Below, piece after piece: positions 1 through 11,950 of a stretch of DNA of 64,000 nt; position 1 is the first letter of the stretch; each line of letters starts with the position of its first letter. This stretch comes from CAWDDA01 sp963813345 (lineage in GTDB: Bacteria; Acidobacteriota; Blastocatellia; RBC074): assembly GCA_963813345.1 (NCBI GenBank), contig CAWEYR010000001.1, positions 23,540-87,539 on the forward strand. Reading direction: 5' to 3'. The notes under the pieces are model-generated. The model was given only the letters and a program-made list of their open reading frames with translations, was not told where the DNA came from and ran no database searches. Both the position numbers and the translations under genes were made by a program.

Positions 1-92
1 TCGAAGAGCACGAGCTTATCGAGCGCTTCGGCGACGAGTACCGGAAATACCGGCAAGAAGTTCCAGCCATCATTCCACGCTGGCGGCGATGA
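1..92 (+). CDS. C-terminal fragment of a membrane methyltransferase (isoprenylcysteine/phospholipid methyltransferase type)
   Basis: Only the last 29 residues are in the window, read from position 3 to the TGA at 90-92. The tail has glutamates followed by ERFGDEYRKYRQEVPAIIPR. This resembles the conserved cytoplasmic end of the isoprenylcysteine carboxyl methyltransferase and PEMT-like integral membrane methyltransferases, where an RFG-x-EY-x-x-Y motif contributes to cofactor binding. The family assignment rests on this motif alone. No substrate can be inferred. Confidence 0.55.
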   Translation, partial: EEHELIERFGDEYRKYRQEVPAIIPRWRR

Positions 93-254
93 CGTGACGT
101 CTGAGCTCCGCTAGCCGGCTGGCCCGATGCCTCCCCGGCAAGTTGAACCGGCCGGATGCTCCAATCTTGCTCGCATCGTTTTGCTGGTGCCATAATGCGC
201 GCGGACTGACTAGGCGACCTAGGCAATAGACTTCAGCCTCACCTGGTAACCTCA

Positions 255-2021
255 GTGCAAAGCTTCACGCTTCTGCTCCTGTCGCTAACCTGGATATTTC
301 ACGCTGCCCAGAATGCGGCAGGACAGCAGCCTCCTGCGAAACCACCACCGCCTACCGTTGAGGATGCGGACTTCAAGATCATCAAGGACAGGTGGCGAAT
401 CGAATTTCCACCAGACCCGAGGCGAGTCGAACCGAGCGTTCTCAACCCTTATCGACAGAATCTCTTCAAAGGTGACTATCCGATCATCGGGCAGCACACT
501 TTCCTCAACATAACGCTCGCGAGCGAGACAGGTGTCATCCTGCGGCGTCTTCCGGTTCCTCAGGACGTAAGTGCAGAGCGACCTGGAAGCTTCGAATTCT
601 TTGGGCGCGGACGTCAGGAAGTCGTCGGACAGAACTTCATCTATTCCTTTGATCTTTTTCACGGCGATACTTCATTCAAGCCGGTTGACTGGCGACTGAA
701 AGTTACAGGGATAACAAATATCAACTATCTGCGCGCTCGAGAGCGTGGAATCGTCAACATCGATGTGCGCCGCGGGACTGATCGAACAGATAACTTCTCT
801 GCCATTGAAGATCTGTTCTTCGAAGTAAGACTTGGTGACACGACAAAGCTCTTTCCTTTCCTTCGCGGTGACGGATCGAAGTCGGGCCGCTCGCCATATT
901 TTGATACGACGAGCCTGCGCGTCGGCATTCAGCCATTCACGAGTGACTTTCGCGGATTCATATTCAGTGATGCAAATCTCGGGGCTCGCGTCTTTGGAAA
1001 CTTTGCATCGAATCGGTGGCAGTACAATCTCGCCTACTTTGAAATGCTCGAGAAGGACACAAATAGCGAGCTCAATGTAATCAATTTCCGTCGTCTGCGC
1101 TTTCGCGACCAGAAGGTCTACGTCGCGAACCTTTACCGGCAGGATACGTTCACGCTTGGGTACACGACAGAGTTCAGTCTTCATTACAACGATGACCGGC
1201 CGAGTACTGAATATGATGTCAACGGATTTCCGGTTCGTCCGGCAAGAATCGGGAGTGTCAGAGAGCATCGCGTGCGTGCAGGTTATCTCGGGTGGGCAGG
1301 TGATGGGCATTTTGGAAGGCTCAACGTGACGCACGCGTTTTACCAGGCATTTGGCCGCGATACATACAATGGGATTGCGGGTCGCGCCACGCACATCAAC
1401 GCGCAGATGGCCGCCGGGGAGGTGTCGATCGATTACGATTGGCTGCGTTATCGCGGAGCCGTCTTCTGGACTTCGGGTGATGCAAAACCTGATGACGGGC
1501 AGGCGCGTGGTTTTGATGCGATCTTCGATACTACTTCTTTTGCTGGTGGCAAGTTCAGTTTCTGGAATTCGCAGGGCTTGAGGCTGACGCAAACTGCAGT
1601 CGCGCTGGTTGAGCCGCGAAGCCTGATCCCGAGCCTGAGAAGCAGCAAGATTCAGGGGCAGGCAAACTTTGTGAATCCTGGTTTGACTTTGTACAACGCG
1701 GGTGTGGATGTCGATGCCACTCCAAAGGTCCGAGCGTTTTTGAATTACAACTACCTTCGCTTCAACCGGACTGAACCGATAGAGACTGTGCTGTTTCAAC
1801 CCGGCGTGCGGCACGACATCGGTCACGATCTCGGACTGGGATTCATATACAGACCATACCTGAATGAAAATGTTCTTTTGACTGGAGGAGTTGCCGGGTT
1901 GTTTCCGGGAACCGGGTTTACAGATATCTACAGTTCAAACTGCAACGGGAGTCCGCAAGGGTGTGGGGCGGGACGACCGACGTTATGGTCGACGTTCGTG
2001 ACGTTGAGATTTGTGTACTGA
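255..2021 (+). CDS. Outer-membrane beta-barrel protein, partner of the adjacent multiheme cytochrome
   Basis: 588 residues from a GTG start. Residues 1-23 form a signal peptide ending near AAGQ, followed by a short proline-rich linker. From about residue 100 onward the protein is an unbroken series of alternating polar/aromatic strands with short turns, and it ends in Phe-Val-Tyr, an aromatic C-terminus typical of barrels handled by BamA. No plug or TonB box is visible. The gap to the decaheme cytochrome gene is only 26 bases, so the two are probably cotranscribed. An outer-membrane pore or cytochrome sheath is inferred from that pairing; an unrelated porin is possible. No frame break was seen. 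Confidence 0.6.
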   Translation: MQSFTLLLLSLTWIFHAAQNAAGQQPPAKPPPPTVEDADFKIIKDRWRIEFPPDPRRVEPSVLNPYRQNLFKGDYPIIGQHTFLNITLASETGVILRRLPVPQDVSAERPGSFEFFGRGRQEVVGQNFIYSFDLFHGDTSFKPVDWRLKVTGITNINYLRARERGIVNIDVRRGTDRTDNFSAIEDLFFEVRLGDTTKLFPFLRGDGSKSGRSPYFDTTSLRVGIQPFTSDFRGFIFSDANLGARVFGNFASNRWQYNLAYFEMLEKDTNSELNVINFRRLRFRDQKVYVANLYRQDTFTLGYTTEFSLHYNDDRPSTEYDVNGFPVRPARIGSVREHRVRAGYLGWAGDGHFGRLNVTHAFYQAFGRDTYNGIAGRATHINAQMAAGEVSIDYDWLRYRGAVFWTSGDAKPDDGQARGFDAIFDTTSFAGGKFSFWNSQGLRLTQTAVALVEPRSLIPSLRSSKIQGQANFVNPGLTLYNAGVDVDATPKVRAFLNYNYLRFNRTEPIETVLFQPGVRHDIGHDLGLGFIYRPYLNENVLLTGGVAGLFPGTGFTDIYSSNCNGSPQGCGAGRPTLWSTFVTLRFVY

Positions 2022-2025
2022 GGAC

Positions 2026-2047
2026 TGCGGTCTGAAGGCGGTAATAC

Positions 2048-2050
<3 letters not shown>
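2026..2050 (+). repeat. Short palindromic repeat, degenerate copy, ending in the cytochrome start codon
   Basis: The sequence reads as a diverged copy of the CCGCCTGAAGGCGG repeat seen at 8080, 11926 and 47943. It keeps CTGAAGGCGG followed by TAATACATG, where intact copies have TACAACATG. The final ATG is the cytochrome start codon. Confidence 0.5.
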
Positions 2051-5796
<3,746 letters not shown>

Positions 5797-5826
5797 ATCC
5801 GCACTCGCTGTCCGATGGTTCTAAGG

Positions 5827-5849
5827 CATGTAGTACCGCCTTGAGGTGG
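5827..5849 (-). repeat. Short palindromic repeat, degenerate copy
   Basis: CATGTAGTACCGCCTTGAGG is the reverse orientation of the CCGCCTGAAGGCGG-TACAACATG repeat with a few changes. A similar variant, CATGTAGTGCCCCCTTTCAG, lies at 58958. Confidence 0.45.
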
Positions 5850-5911
5850 GCAGCGCTGCGACTGCCGGATCACGGATCAGTCGTGAAACGCGCGCGACTC
5901 CACCTGGGACA

Positions 5912-5994
5912 GTGTCAGTAGCCCGACCGTCAGGGAGGGCTCGCGACAAACCAGGCGTCGTGCAAGCCCTCCCTGACGGTCGGGCTACTGACAC
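5912..5994. repeat. Perfect 30-bp inverted repeat (large hairpin)
   Basis: The left arm 5912-5941 (begins GTGTCAGTAGCCCGACC) and the right arm 5965-5994 are perfect reverse complements around a 23-base loop. The element lies between the cytochrome and the NHL-domain gene and is unrelated in sequence to the GAGTTCAAGC family. It looks like a single copy of a third palindromic repeat family. Confidence 0.8.
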
Positions 5995-6048
5995 CGTGAC
6001 GACAATGCCCGAGGTATGACTGCGCGGTTTCTGAGGAGCCAAATGTTC

Positions 6049-6054
6049 TATAAT
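6049..6054 (+). promoter_or_regulatory. Possible -10 box (TATAAT) for the thioredoxin-NHL gene
   Basis: A consensus TATAAT lies 10 bases before the preferred ATG at 6064. Transcription starting about 7 bases downstream would give a leaderless or nearly leaderless mRNA. No convincing -35 box is visible at 16-18 bases. Confidence 0.4.
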
Positions 6055-6063
6055 CGTGAGACT

Positions 6064-8071
6064 ATGTTACATCGGATTCTGTTCTCTGCGCTCCTTGTGT
6101 CTCTAACGCTGACTGTTGCGGCTCGAGGCCAGCAGCAACAGCCAAAGGATCCAATGGCTGAAAGAAACAAGTTCTTTGAAGGTGACTTCAATGCGCCCGA
6201 GTTCCCGTCGGGAATTGAATGGCTCAACACCGAGCGCCCTCTTTCGGTGCGAGAGCTTCGCGGCAAGATTGTCCTGCTCGATTTCTGGACCTATTGCTGC
6301 ATCAACTGCATGCACATCATTCCGGACCTCAAAAAGCTCGAAGCGAAATACGCGAACCAACTCGTGGTCATAGGCGTGCATTCGGCTAAGTTCACTACCG
6401 AGAAAGGTACCGACAATATTCGTCAGGCGATTCTGCGATACGAGATCGAGCATCCGGTCGCCAATGATCGCGATTTCGAGATCTGGAAGGCATACACCGC
6501 TCAGGCGTGGCCGACGCTCGTTCTTATCAATCCTAAAGGAAAAGTGGTCGGCAAGCATTCGGGTGAAGGCATCTTTGAGCCATTCGATGAAGTCATCGGC
6601 GGCATGGTTACGTACTTTCGCGGCAAGGGAGAGCTTGACGAGAAGCCTGTTGCATTTCGTCTTGAGAAAACGAGTGCACCACCGAGCCTGCTCAGTTTTC
6701 CCGGTAAAGTGCTGGCCGACGAGAAGAGCAACCGCGTTTTCATAAGCGATTCGAATCACAATCGAATCATCGTGACGTCGATCGACGGGTCAGTCATCGA
6801 TGTCATCGGTGATGGTGAGATCGGCAAACGTGACGGATCGTTTGCTGAGGCGGAGTTCAATCATCCTCAGGGCATGGCGCTTGACGGCGAAACGCTCTAC
6901 ATCTGCGATACCGAGAACCATCTGATCCGGCGTGCTGATCTGAAAGCACGACGGGTCGAAACGATCCTCGGGACAGGCGAGCAGGCGCGAAGATTCAATA
7001 TTACGGGCATCGGAACCGCGGTGGCTCTGAACTCTCCGTGGGACGCGCTTGTCCATCAGGGCAAGCCTTTATATTGCAATGGCGGGTCCTCATCAGTTGT
7101 GGGTCGCCGATTTGAAGACGCTTGAGGCGAAACCCTATGCCGGAAGCGGTCGCGAGAATCATACCGATGGCCCGCTGCTGAATGCTGCACTTGCTCAGCC
7201 GAGCGGAATCACAACGGATGGCAAGAGCCTCTTCTTCGCTGATAGTGAAGTAAGCTCGATTCGAGCCGCGTCGCTTTCGCCTTCAGGAGACGTTACGACC
7301 GTAGTCGGCAAGGGTCTTTTTGACTACGGTGACATTGATGGCCAGGGTGAAACGGTTCGGCTGCAGCATCCGCTCGGAGTAGTTTTTGCCGAAGGCAAGC
7401 TCTACGTTGCAGACACCTACAATCACAAGATCAAACAGCTTGAGATCAAGGAGCGCACCAGTCGTACGTATGCGGGCACGAAGGAGCGGGGGACAAAGGA
7501 CGGTGAGCGGCTGAAAGCGCAGTTCAATGAACCTGGAGGAATCTCAGCGACATCGCAGGCTCTCTACGTGGCCGACACAAACAACCACCTGATTCGCCGC
7601 GTCGATCTCAAGACGGGCCAGGTTGCGACCTTTGAACTGAAGGGCCTCGAAAAACTGACGACACACATGGTTCGCAAGTTCCGCGGTCGCGTTGTAGACG
7701 CTCCGAAACAGGCGCTTGCACCCGGGAAGGGCAACATTTCTCTCTCGTTTGATCTGCCGGCCGGGTACAAGTACAACGCGGGGGCACCGTTTTACGTCGC
7801 CTACGAGTCAGGCGACGAGAAGTCAGTGAGAATCGACGCGACCGAGAAAGCGCGCAATTTCACTGAGCCGAAATTCCCATTGAACATTCCGGTGGAAGCT
7901 ATAACGGGAAACACAACCGCAACCATCGATTCAGTAATCTACTTCTGTAATGATGCAGACGAGAAGGTGTGTCTCGTCGACAGCGTAAGAATTCGCGTCC
8001 CTCTTGAAGTCACAAGCGGCGCACCGTCGAGAGCAGAAGTAAAGATAGCCGCGAAAGCGAGAGGAAAGTAA
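6064..8071 (+). CDS. Thioredoxin-like plus NHL six-bladed propeller protein (NHLRC2 architecture), one frame break
   Basis: The ATG at 6064 is preferred over the upstream in-frame start at 6016 because it begins a clear signal peptide (MLHRILFSALLVSLTLTVAA). A thioredoxin fold follows, with the unusual active site TYCCINC. NHL propeller blades come next (FADSEVSSIRAA, VADTYNHKIKQLE, VADTNNHLIRRVD), then a C-terminal beta domain. This order matches animal NHLRC2 and its bacterial relatives. The frame breaks near 7070: an extra C in GGCAAGCCTT, after which LYIAMAGPHQLW resumes. Frame-corrected length is about 668 residues. A periplasmic thiol-redox role is inferred from the signal peptide and CxxC; the substrate is unknown. 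Confidence 0.8.
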
Positions 8072-8079
8072 GTAAGTAC

Positions 8080-8100
8080 GTTGTACCGCCTTCAGGCGGA
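8080..8100 (-). repeat. Short palindromic repeat (core CCGCCTTCAGGCGG)
   Basis: An intact copy, GTTGTACCGCC-TTCAGGCGGA, lies 6 bases before the ATG of the HAD gene. The core folds as a 6-bp stem with a 2-base loop. Confidence 0.65.
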
Positions 8101-8106
8101 ATCTTC

Positions 8107-8955
8107 ATGTCGATCAAACTTCTCGCTCTCGATATTGATGGGACGCTGCTCAATCCGCGCGGTGAGTTGACGCCGGCGACGCGACGAGCGATCGAAGAAG
8201 TCCGGAGCCAGGGAACTCTCGTCGTCCTGGTTACGGGGCGCCGCTTCGGTTCGGCAAGACCGGTTGTGATCGACCTCGGCCTCGATCTTCCTCTCATCTC
8301 GCACAACGGAGCGCTCACAAAGCATGTCTCAACCCTCGAAACCATCCTTTATCATCCGCTGGACCTCCAGACCGCGCGTGATGTAATCGCCTTTGGACGC
8401 CAGCGCGGCGTGGATCTCATCTGCTGTGACGACCCGGAAGGACTTGGTGTCATGGTTCTCGAGAACATTTCAGATGAGAACGGTTCTCTGCATCGGTATC
8501 TCGCGAAGTATCAGGATTCAATGCATAAAGTGACTGACCTTCTCGAGTATCTCGACCACGATCCGATTCAGATAATGTTCTCCGGGCGCTGTGATCCTAT
8601 GGACGAATTTGCAGATGAACTGGCGGCCGCTCTCGATGGTCGCATCCAGCTCTTCAAAACGCGCTATCGCAAAGGTGACCTGACAATCCTCGACGCTCTC
8701 AGCACGACTGCATCAAAGGGAGCAAGTGTTGAAGAGATCGCTTCACGGTACGGAATCGCGCGTGAAGAGATCATGGCGATTGGCGATAATCACAATGATA
8801 TAACGATGCTCGAGCGCGCCGGTATTCCTGTGGTTATGGAAAACGCGGAGGACGAGCTCAAGAGAATGGGATATCACATCACCTCTTCCAATGATGAAGA
8901 CGGTGTTGCCATTGCAATCGAACGATTCATTCTTGAAAGGGAACTAAGCTTATGA
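8107..8955 (+). CDS. HAD-superfamily Cof-type hydrolase
   Basis: 282 residues. HAD motif I is LDIDGTLLN near the N-terminus, with both catalytic aspartates. A Cof-type C2 cap occupies the middle. Motif III/IV is AIGDNHNDITML near residue 225. Family members dephosphorylate small metabolites such as sugar phosphates and FMN; the substrate is not predictable. The stop overlaps the ATG of the downstream cyclophilin (ATGA), indicating translational coupling. Confidence 0.85.
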   Translation: MSIKLLALDIDGTLLNPRGELTPATRRAIEEVRSQGTLVVLVTGRRFGSARPVVIDLGLDLPLISHNGALTKHVSTLETILYHPLDLQTARDVIAFGRQRGVDLICCDDPEGLGVMVLENISDENGSLHRYLAKYQDSMHKVTDLLEYLDHDPIQIMFSGRCDPMDEFADELAAALDGRIQLFKTRYRKGDLTILDALSTTASKGASVEEIASRYGIAREEIMAIGDNHNDITMLERAGIPVVMENAEDELKRMGYHITSSNDEDGVAIAIERFILERELSL

Positions 8956-9405
8956 CTGAAGCATCAAATCGCATCGCCGATCGTCGAGACGAACAAGGGT
9001 ACGATCAGGTTCGAGCTCTACGAGAAGGATGCTCCGATTACGACCTCTAACTTCATCGGTCTGGCCGAATCGAGCTTTTATGACGGTCTGAAGTTTCACC
9101 GCGTCGAGCCGAACTTTGTCATCCAGGGAGGCTGTCCTCAGGGCACAGGAACTGGAGGTTCGGGCAAAAACATCAAGCTCGAGATAAGCCCCAATCTCAA
9201 ACACGGCGATGCAGGCGCGGTCGCTATGGCTCGTTCAGCACAGCCGGACAGCGCCAGCTCCCAGTTCTACATTACTCTCTCACCCACACCCTTTCTTGAT
9301 GGAAATTACGCAGTCTTCGGCCGCGTGACCGAAGGTCTCGATGTCGTGCGCAATATTCGCGTTGGCGACACGATGAATTCGGTTCGGATAGAAAGCAACG
9401 CGTAA
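8952..9405 (+). CDS. Cyclophilin-type peptidyl-prolyl cis-trans isomerase (one frame break near the start)
   Basis: The ATG overlaps the preceding stop. The conserved body is in the +1 frame: IVETNKGTIRFELYEKDAPITTSNFI, then FHRVEPNFVIQGG, then SSQFYITLSPTPFLDGNYAVFGRV, the classic cyclophilin core with the catalytic Arg in FHR and the QFYIT segment. About 150 residues, like the small cytoplasmic PpiB type. A single extra base in the first 30 bases explains the break. It catalyses proline isomerisation in protein folding. Confidence 0.85.
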
Positions 9406-9418
9406 AGCCTGGGAGAGA

Positions 9419-9553
9419 GGGGTCAGGGGTCGGGGGTCAGGGATCAGGGTTTCGAGTTCAAGCTTTAGCTTGCTCTTTACACGCTAGCTCGCGAACAGCA
9501 AGCTAAAGATTGAACTCCAAACCCTGATCCCTGACCCCCGACCCCTGACCCCT
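9419..9553. repeat. Composite palindrome, copy a (GGTCAG-type outer arm)
   Basis: The outer arm is a tandem GGGTCAG/GGATCAG array (9420-9450) matched by its complement at 9522-9553. The inner arm GAGTTCAAGCTTTAGCTTG pairs with CAAGCTAAAGATTGAACTC. The loop CTCTTTACACGCTAGCTCGC is unpaired and asymmetric. It lies between convergent genes and could act as a bidirectional terminator. Confidence 0.9.
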
Positions 9554-9559
9554 TATCTT

Positions 9560-9883
9560 CTACATCTCCTTCTTCGACGGTTTCACCGGTTTGTAATCCG
9601 GCGACATTGTGATGTTGTTGGTCACCGTAGCCGCGCCGCATTTCTTGGCGATCTGCGTTGCGGCTCCTTTGCTGCCGGGATTCTTCGCGGTCCCTGTCAG
9701 TGTAGCGCCGCCGTTACTGACCACGGCCGAGAAGCCTTGATCCTTGATGCCCGGCGAACTCGAAAAGCGCTCGCTGATGCATTGACGAATCTCTGTATCA
9801 CTCTTGACGCGCTCAGCGATTGCCGGCGCGATGAGAATCGCCCCGAACACAAATTGGCACACGATGAGAACTGTTCTTCTCAT
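9560..9883 (-). CDS. Periplasmic BON-domain protein
   Basis: 107 residues with a signal peptide (1-23) and one BON domain: a short helix, VVSNGGATLTGTAKNPGSKGAA, then VTNNITM. BON domains occur in OsmY-like envelope stress proteins and are thought to bind membranes or phospholipid. An AGGAGG ribosome-binding site lies 6 bases before the ATG. A lysine-rich C-terminus follows the domain. Confidence 0.75.
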   Translation of the reverse strand: MRRTVLIVCQFVFGAILIAPAIAERVKSDTEIRQCISERFSSSPGIKDQGFSAVVSNGGATLTGTAKNPGSKGAATQIAKKCGAATVTNNITMSPDYKPVKPSKKEM

Positions 9884-10004
9884 TCTTCCTCCTAATGGCT
9901 ATTGGTTTGTGAAACGAGGCGGCCGGGATGTGCGCGCACTTTATAGCTGAAGTGCGCGCATCTTAGCAAGAAAAATACTTGTGATTACCTGCGATTACTC
10001 GCGA

Positions 10005-11118
10005 TTATTGTGTGGCCAGCATTCGGTCGAGAGCTACGCGCGCGTAATGGGCCGTGTCGTCATCGACCGTGATCTGATTGACCACCGTGCCTTCGACAAG
10101 GTTCTCGAGCGACCACAGCAGGTTCTCTGGCGCAATCCGAAACATCGTGGCGCACATGCAAAGGTCCGGAGCCAGCAGCGTCACGAACTTGTCCGGATGA
10201 TTCGTCGCCAGCCGGTTCACCAGATTGAGCTCAGTTCCAACTGCCCACTTGCTTCCCGCAGGAGCCTCGTTGATCGTCTTGATTATGAATTCGGTCGAAC
10301 CGGTGAAATCCGACTTTGAGACGACTTCATAGCGGCATTCAGGATGCACCAGGATATTGATGCCCGGATACTCGGCCCGACGCTCGTCGACATGACGCGC
10401 CTGAAAGCGCCCGTGGACCGAGCAGAAGCCCTTCCACAGAATCAACTTCGCTTCGCGCAACTCCTCAGGAGTGTTGCCGCCAAGCTCGAGCCTCGGATTC
10501 CAGACAACCATTTTGTCGAGCGGTATTCCGAACTTGGCGCCTGTATTGCGTCCGAGGTGCTCATCCGGGAAAAGAAGAGCTTTTCACTCTCACCTAGCGC
10601 CCAGCGGAAAAGAGGAACGGCATTGGACGACGTGCAGACCGCGCCGCCATTGCGCCCGCAGAATGCTTTGATATTTGCTGCGGAATTCATATACGTGATC
10701 GGCATCATCGAATCGATGCCCACATCCCGCAGCTGCTCCCAGGCTGTCTCGACCTGGTCGAGGGCGGCCATATCAGCCATCGAACAGCCGGCGGCCAGAT
10801 CCGGAAGAATCACTTTCTGATGCGCCCCACTCAGGATGTCAGCCGACTCGGCCATGAAAGTGAACACCGCAAAAGACGATATACTCGGCCTCGGGCCGCT
10901 CAGATGCCATCTTGGCCAGTTTGAACGAGTCTCCGGTGAGATCGGCGTGGCAAATGACGTCGTCGCGTTGGTAGTGGTGCCCGAGAATCAAGGCGCGACT
11001 CCCCAGCCGCCGCTTCGCCTCCTGAATCCGAGCGAACGTCTCGTGCTCGCCGAGACCGACGTAATCCTCCAGCGGCCTTACTTCCGTAACTTCCAATTCC
11101 AGAGGTTTGCATAACCAT
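10005..11118 (-). CDS. nadA: Quinolinate synthase A (frame breaks near 10,865 and 10,500)
   Basis: Three consecutive frames give one protein. The N-terminal part has ALILGHHYQRDDVICHADLTGDSFKLAKMA, the middle has VFCGVHF then FMAESADIL and AAGCSMADMA, and the C-terminal part has LVHPEC and a CMCAT motif. The three cysteines for the 4Fe-4S cluster are present in CGVHF, HPEC and CMCAT. The enzyme condenses iminoaspartate with dihydroxyacetone phosphate in NAD synthesis. An ATG at 11118 is taken as the start; TTG at 11096 is the first start in the conserved frame. No nadB or nadC is adjacent. The promoter carries two operator-like palindromes. Confidence 0.85.
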
Positions 11119-11128
11119 GCACTCCAGT

Positions 11129-11171
11129 TAGTGTCACTCGTACACTATGTCGTAGTGTACAATACACACTA
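11129..11171 (-). promoter_or_regulatory. Tandem palindromic operator upstream of nadA (two TAGTGT-N7-ACACTA sites)
   Basis: Two copies of TAGTGT-N7-ACACTA lie at 11129-11147 and 11153-11171, 24 bases apart, with perfect 6-bp arms in both. They begin 11 bases upstream of the nadA start on the minus strand, where a repressor would block transcription. The inner halves also form GTACACTA-N5-TAGTGTAC (11140-11160). The cognate regulator is unknown; an NAD-biosynthesis repressor is a guess from location. Confidence 0.7.
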
Positions 11172-11281
11172 AGAGAATGCAAGGGCAACACTGGTGGATA
11201 TCCTGGGAACCTGGCCTCTGGCCGGCGAGTGCCAGCTAGACGCTAGCTGAGGCGAGCGTTCCTATGGCGACTGACTGCTTA

Positions 11282-11875
11282 TCAACGGCAATGCCGGATA
11301 ATTGCTCCGAGGACCGAGACAAGCAGCCAGCTCCAAAGCCCAAGCGAGCGATTTACAAATGCGAGCGTCATCGAAAGGATCGCGACGACCGGGATTCTCA
11401 GAATCAACAGCTTCACTCGTGTCCGTGTCTTCTCATCGACATGATCCGCTGTCAGGATTCCATCCCGGCAAGCGTATATCCACTGAGCGAGCATGAGCAG
11501 TCCCGCTACACCAAGCGTGCTGGAGAAAATGACGATCGCGAGCGGTTCCTGCCGGTAAGTGTCCACGACGTCCGTGGTCCAGGGCATTAATGAGATGCAC
11601 ATCAGTAGAAACAGATTGAGCCAGAGGAGGACCGTATCGGCTTACTTACGAGCGCGATCATCTGGTGATGAAGCACCCAGAGTGATCCGATGACCAGAAA
11701 ACTCAATGACCAGCTCTCGAGCGCAGGTAGTGTCGACCGAAGCATCGCCGGCAGGTTGTCTTCGGCCGGGTCAGGCAGCTTGAGTTGCAGCACGAGCAAG
11801 GTGATCGAGATGGCAAAGATCGCGTCACTGAATCCTACTAGTCTGCTGGTCTCGAACGTCGATGTCGCACGTCAT
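11282..11875 (-). CDS. TMEM175/DUF1211-type membrane protein (two frame breaks)
   Basis: Frame-corrected, the protein begins MTCDIDVRD-SRLVGFSDAIFAISITLLVLQLKLP, the hallmark first helix (FSD motif) of the TMEM175/DUF1211 family. It continues with SWSLSFLVIGSLWVLHHQM and several further hydrophobic helices to about 197 residues. Breaks lie near 11,838 (an extra base after the start codons) and near 11,645. Bacterial members are tetrameric potassium-permeable channels lacking a P-loop. Selectivity of this protein is not known. Confidence 0.75.
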
Positions 11876-11897
11876 AATCCGCCTTTTAGCGGAATCG
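11876..11897. repeat. Small inverted repeat (TCCGC-N6-GCGGA)
   Basis: ATCCGCCTTTTAGCGGAAT forms a 5-bp stem with a 6-base loop just upstream of the TMEM175-like gene. It shares its CCGCC-GCGG edges with the short repeat 30 bases away and may be a diverged relative. Confidence 0.4.
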
Positions 11898-11925
11898 TTA
11901 AATTCTGATTTCCAGTTCGGATGGA

Positions 11926-11949
11926 TCCGCCTGAAGGCGGTACAACATG
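11926..11949 (+). repeat. Short palindromic repeat (core CCGCCTGAAGGCGG)
   Basis: An intact copy, TCCGCCTGAAGGCGG followed by TACAACATG, lies immediately past the stop codon of the NtrX-like gene on the opposite strand, a 3' position. Confidence 0.65.
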
Positions 11950-11950
11950 C

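Noticed and set aside
672..1826. 384-codon antisense frame opposite the barrel gene
   Set aside because: No domain, signal or ribosome-binding site; the barrel's codon structure explains it.
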